DNA from: Microcystis sp. T1-4
GTDB lineage: Bacteria > Cyanobacteriota > Cyanobacteriia > Cyanobacteriales > Microcystaceae
Direction of reading: 5' to 3'
Assembly (NCBI RefSeq): GCF_000297435.1
Contig: NZ_CAIP01000233.1
Span: 1 to 7,200, forward strand
Length of the DNA stretch: 7,200 bases
Part shown: one piece after another, positions 5,312 to 7,200 of the stretch
Numbering within the stretch: the first letter of the stretch is position 1
How the letters are laid out: each line of letters starts with the position of its first letter
The notes under the pieces: model-generated
The model's database searches: none
Seen by the model: the letters and a program-made list of their open reading frames with translations, nothing else
Told to the model about the DNA's origin: nothing
Made by a program: the position numbers and the translations under genes

Positions 5312-6952
5312 CTAACTAATAGCTGAATGCTGACTAATAAGGGAGAACTTTTGCTCTGCACTCTTGAGGGCTGCTTTCATGAAACCATAAAAGAGAGGAT
5401 GAGCTTTATTGGGACGAGAGCGAAATTCGGGGTGAAATTGGGTAGCAATAAAGAAAGGATGTTTTGGTAGTTCGATAATTTCCACCAAACGACCATCGGG
5501 AGAAGTGCCACTCACCAGATAACCAGTCTCGAAAAAGAGACTACGATAGGCATTATTGAACTCGTAACGGTGACGATGGCGCTCATAGATAACCTCTTGA
5601 CCGTAGAGGGAGAAAGCCAGACTATCGGGATTTAAACGGCAGGGATAGAGACCTAAGCGCATTGTTCCCCCTAAATCCACCACATCTGCCTGTTCTGGCA
5701 GTAAATTAATCACTGGATTGGGTGTATCTTCTTCAAATTCGGAACTATTGGCCCTTTCCAATCGGGCCACATTGCGACCCCATTCGATAATCGAACACTG
5801 CATCCCTAAACAGAGACCCAAGAAAGGAATATTATTGACCCTAGCATACTCGATCGCCTTAATTTTGCCATCCACACCCCTAATACCAAAACCACCGGGT
5901 ACAACAATACCGTCAACACCGCTTAAATGAGCTTCGGCCGAATCGTTATCCACATCTTCGGCACTTACCCAACGCAATTCTATCTCGCTATTAAGGGCAA
6001 TAGCGGCGTGTTTGAGGGCCTCCACCACCGAGAGATAAGCATCCCCCAACTGCACATATTTCCCGACGATAGCTATCTCTAATTTTTGACTGGGGGATTG
6101 CATCTGTCGGATGAGATTTTCCCACTCCTCCAGATGGGGGTATCGGGGACTGAGGTTGAATAATTCTAGGGTTTGTTGCGCTAATCCCTCTTTTTCCAGA
6201 TTGAGAGGAACTTCATAGATACTGCTGGCATCCTGAGCAGTAATCACCGATTCCACCGGCACATCACAGAAAGCTGAGAGTTTTTCTTTTAACCCCGGTT
6301 GTAGGGGTAGATGACAACGACAGACTAACACATCCGGTTGAATACCGATCGATCTTAATTCCTTGACCGAGTGTTGCGTCGGTTTCGTTTTCATCTCCTT
6401 GGCCGCCGGAATCCAAGGAATTAGGGTAACGTGCATATAAACCACGTTATTTCGACCTACATCCTTCCTAAATTGCCTAATTGCTTCTAAAAAAGGCAAA
6501 GATTCGATGTCTCCCACCGTACCACCAATTTCTGTGATGACAATATCGGGGTTGGTATCTTTGGCCACCCGGAGAATCCTTTCCTTGATTTCGTTGGTAA
6601 TATGGGGAATTACCTGCACGGTTCCCCCCATATAAGCACCACGGCGCTCTTTATTCAATACCGCTTGATAAATCGAGCCAGTAGTCACGCTATTGAGACG
6701 GGAGAGTTCCGTATCGGTAAAACGTTCGTAGTGGCCAAGGTCGAGGTCGGTTTCGGCCCCATCATCGGTGACAAATACCTCTCCGTGTTGAAAAGGACTC
6801 ATCGTACCCGGATCCACGTTGATATAGGGGTCTAATTTCAGAATTGAGACGGAATAATCCCGACTTTTCAACAATCTTCCCAAACTAGCGGCGACAATTC
6901 CTTTCCCAATACTGGAGACAACTCCCCCGGTGACAAAGACAAATTTACTCAT
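5312..6952 (-). CDS. pyrG: CTP synthase (glutamine-hydrolysing)
   Basis: The cytoplasmic enzyme converts UTP, ATP and glutamine to CTP, the last step of pyrimidine nucleotide synthesis. The 546-aa protein has the full two-domain layout. The N-terminal synthetase domain (about 1-265) has the P-loop region SSIGKG at 13-18, DDGAETDLDLGHYERF at 63-78 with metal-binding Asp71, Glu141 in TEIGGTVGDIES and MKTKPTQHSVKELRS at 187-201. The class I glutamine amidotransferase domain (about 290-530) has the oxyanion strand PGGFGIRG at 352-359, nucleophile Cys381 in GLCLGMQ, and His507/Glu509 in HPEF. Length is normal. The start is ATG 6952, preceded by AGGA (6964-6961) at 8 bases; the frame runs back 36 codons to a TTG at 7060, but that TTG is the -35 box of the promoter. 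Transcription is convergent with the ferredoxin gene. Confidence 0.97.
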   Translation of the reverse strand: MSKFVFVTGGVVSSIGKGIVAASLGRLLKSRDYSVSILKLDPYINVDPGTMSPFQHGEVFVTDDGAETDLDLGHYERFTDTELSRLNSVTTGSIYQAVLNKERRGAYMGGTVQVIPHITNEIKERILRVAKDTNPDIVITEIGGTVGDIESLPFLEAIRQFRKDVGRNNVVYMHVTLIPWIPAAKEMKTKPTQHSVKELRSIGIQPDVLVCRCHLPLQPGLKEKLSAFCDVPVESVITAQDASSIYEVPLNLEKEGLAQQTLELFNLSPRYPHLEEWENLIRQMQSPSQKLEIAIVGKYVQLGDAYLSVVEALKHAAIALNSEIELRWVSAEDVDNDSAEAHLSGVDGIVVPGGFGIRGVDGKIKAIEYARVNNIPFLGLCLGMQCSIIEWGRNVARLERANSSEFEEDTPNPVINLLPEQADVVDLGGTMRLGLYPCRLNPDSLAFSLYGQEVIYERHRHRYEFNNAYRSLFFETGYLVSGTSPDGRLVEIIELPKHPFFIATQFHPEFRSRPNKAHPLFYGFMKAALKSAEQKFSLISQHSAIS

Positions 6953-6957
6953 AAAAT

Positions 6958-6964
6958 TCTTCCT
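6958..6964 (-). promoter_or_regulatory. Ribosome binding site fixing the pyrG start
   Basis: On the minus strand AGGAAGA is followed by TTTT-rich bases and ATG 6952, with 8 bases between AGGA and the ATG. The downstream protein begins MSKFVFVTGGVVSS, the usual CTP synthase N-terminus, so the longer frame is rejected. Confidence 0.8.
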
Positions 6965-7031
6965 GCGATCGATTATACCTAGCAAGGGGTGAGAGTTTTC
7001 GGGATGGGGCGGTGTCATTTTCCCAGATTTC

Positions 7032-7060
7032 ATTATAACCGGAGGATCTATACCGCTCAA
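7032..7060 (-). promoter_or_regulatory. Sigma70-type promoter of pyrG
   Basis: On the minus strand TTGAGC (7060-7055) and a perfect TATAAT (7037-7032) are separated by exactly 17 bp. Transcription would start near 7025, giving a leader of about 73 bases. A second TATAAT-like box occurs close to the start codon (about 6980-6975) but has no -35 partner. The -35 box lies only 20 bp beyond the transposase stop codon. Confidence 0.65.
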
Positions 7061-7080
7061 CTAAACTTACTCAAACTTAC
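7061..7080. repeat. 10-bp tandem repeat between the transposase stop and the pyrG promoter
   Basis: On the + strand CTAAACTTAC is directly followed by TCAAACTTAC, two copies differing at two positions within the unit. It fills exactly the space between the pyrG -35 box and the transposase stop codon, and may belong to the right end of the element. Confidence 0.7.
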
Positions 7081-7200
7081 TTAAAAGCCTGAAAGCTTAG
7101 TCATTCGTAGTGGGTCAAGCACTACAGGATTAAACGGCAAACCCTTTATTCCCTGGTCAATGACATCAGGAATTACTTTTCTAATGATGTTAAATGACCC
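7081..7200 (-). CDS. tnpB: Probable TnpB (IS200/IS605 or IS607 OrfB family), C-terminal end only
   Basis: Reading in from the right edge on the minus strand there are 39 codons and a TAA at 7083-7081. The peptide begins GSFNIIRKVIPDVIDQG and continues through LPFNPVVLDPLR to LSGF. The GSFNI segment followed by a short basic helix matches what I remember of the last RuvC motif region and tail of TnpB proteins, RNA-guided nucleases carried by IS200/IS605 and IS607 elements. The catalytic Asp of that motif would lie just outside the window. Within this coding end a perfect 6-bp hairpin is present (7107-7125), as expected if the guide RNA overlaps the 3' end of the gene. Identification rests on a short peptide and on memory of the family. 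Whether the gene is complete cannot be told. Confidence 0.6.
   Translation of the reverse strand, partial: GSFNIIRKVIPDVIDQGIKGLPFNPVVLDPLRMTKLSGF
7107..7125 (-). ncRNA. Hairpin in the tnpB 3' end, possible part of a guide (omega) RNA
   Basis: GTAGTG and CACTAC form a perfect 6-bp stem around a 7-base loop inside the last codons of the probable tnpB; a smaller AAGC/GCTT stem follows nearer the stop codon. In known TnpB systems the guide RNA covers the gene's 3' end and the element's right end, with the guide in the flanking DNA. Here that flank would be the pyrG leader. RNA identity is inference. Confidence 0.25.

Noticed and set aside
5718..6835. Two + strand frames (5718-5930 and 6602-6835) opposite pyrG
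   Set aside because: Both lie antisense to conserved CTP synthase motifs and resemble no protein I know.
6953..7060. A 36-residue N-terminal extension of CTP synthase
   Set aside because: It would start at a TTG that is the -35 box, is translated across a perfect TATAAT, and the family N-terminus with its own ribosome site is at 6952.
5303..7146. An 11-mer CGGCAAACCCT shared between the pyrG end and the tnpB end
   Set aside because: A match of this length is expected by chance in 7.2 kb, and the flanks share nothing more.

Overview
The window looks like chromosomal DNA of a unicellular cyanobacterium, most probably Microcystis or a close relative. This rests on a perfect HIP1 octamer (GCGATCGC) with many GGCGATCG-type near copies, moderate-to-low GC, C/T-rich heptanucleotide tandem repeats between genes, a CrtE-type prenyltransferase, a paralogous plant-type [2Fe-2S] ferredoxin, and a cyanobacterial kinase with a membrane-anchored C-terminus. 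Species is inferred; no marker gene settles it.

Left to right: (1) 1-198 holds one open + strand frame of unknown meaning. (2) 195-1594, minus strand, is a two-gene unit: crtE (geranylgeranyl diphosphate synthase), then 17 bp later a small membrane protein of the divergent PAP2 family. (3) A 405-bp divergent spacer carries a good promoter for a 465-aa Ser/Thr kinase (2000-3397, +), which ends in a terminator hairpin overlapping its stop codon. (4) 3398-3716 is a spacer full of 7-bp tandem repeats. (5) def (peptide deformylase) and a 65-aa two-helix membrane protein form a + strand pair ended by a clear terminator. (6) 4578-4912 contains a roughly 165-bp nested inverted repeat centred on a perfect 28-bp palindrome, then an extended -10 promoter. 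(7) A non-canonical [2Fe-2S] ferredoxin (+) converges on pyrG, CTP synthase (minus, 5312-6952). (8) The right edge cuts into the 3' end of a probable TnpB gene of an IS200/IS605- or IS607-type element, on the same strand as pyrG and stopping just before the pyrG promoter.

Most genes are housekeeping: isoprenoid chain elongation for carotenoids, phytyl chains and quinones (crtE), N-terminal maturation of new proteins (def), CTP supply (pyrG), electron transfer (ferredoxin) and signalling (kinase). I see no phage, CRISPR or defence island. The accessory signal lies in the spacers: the fold-back element, whose two ends also occur fused as the kinase terminator; the heptamer repeats; and the transposon end beside pyrG.

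Three start codons need moving from the longest reading frame: def starts at ATG 3717 (not TTG 3690), the 65-aa protein at ATG 4324 (not GTG 4318), and pyrG at ATG 6952 (not TTG 7060, which is really the -35 box). A fourth, crtE, has a plausible internal GTG start.
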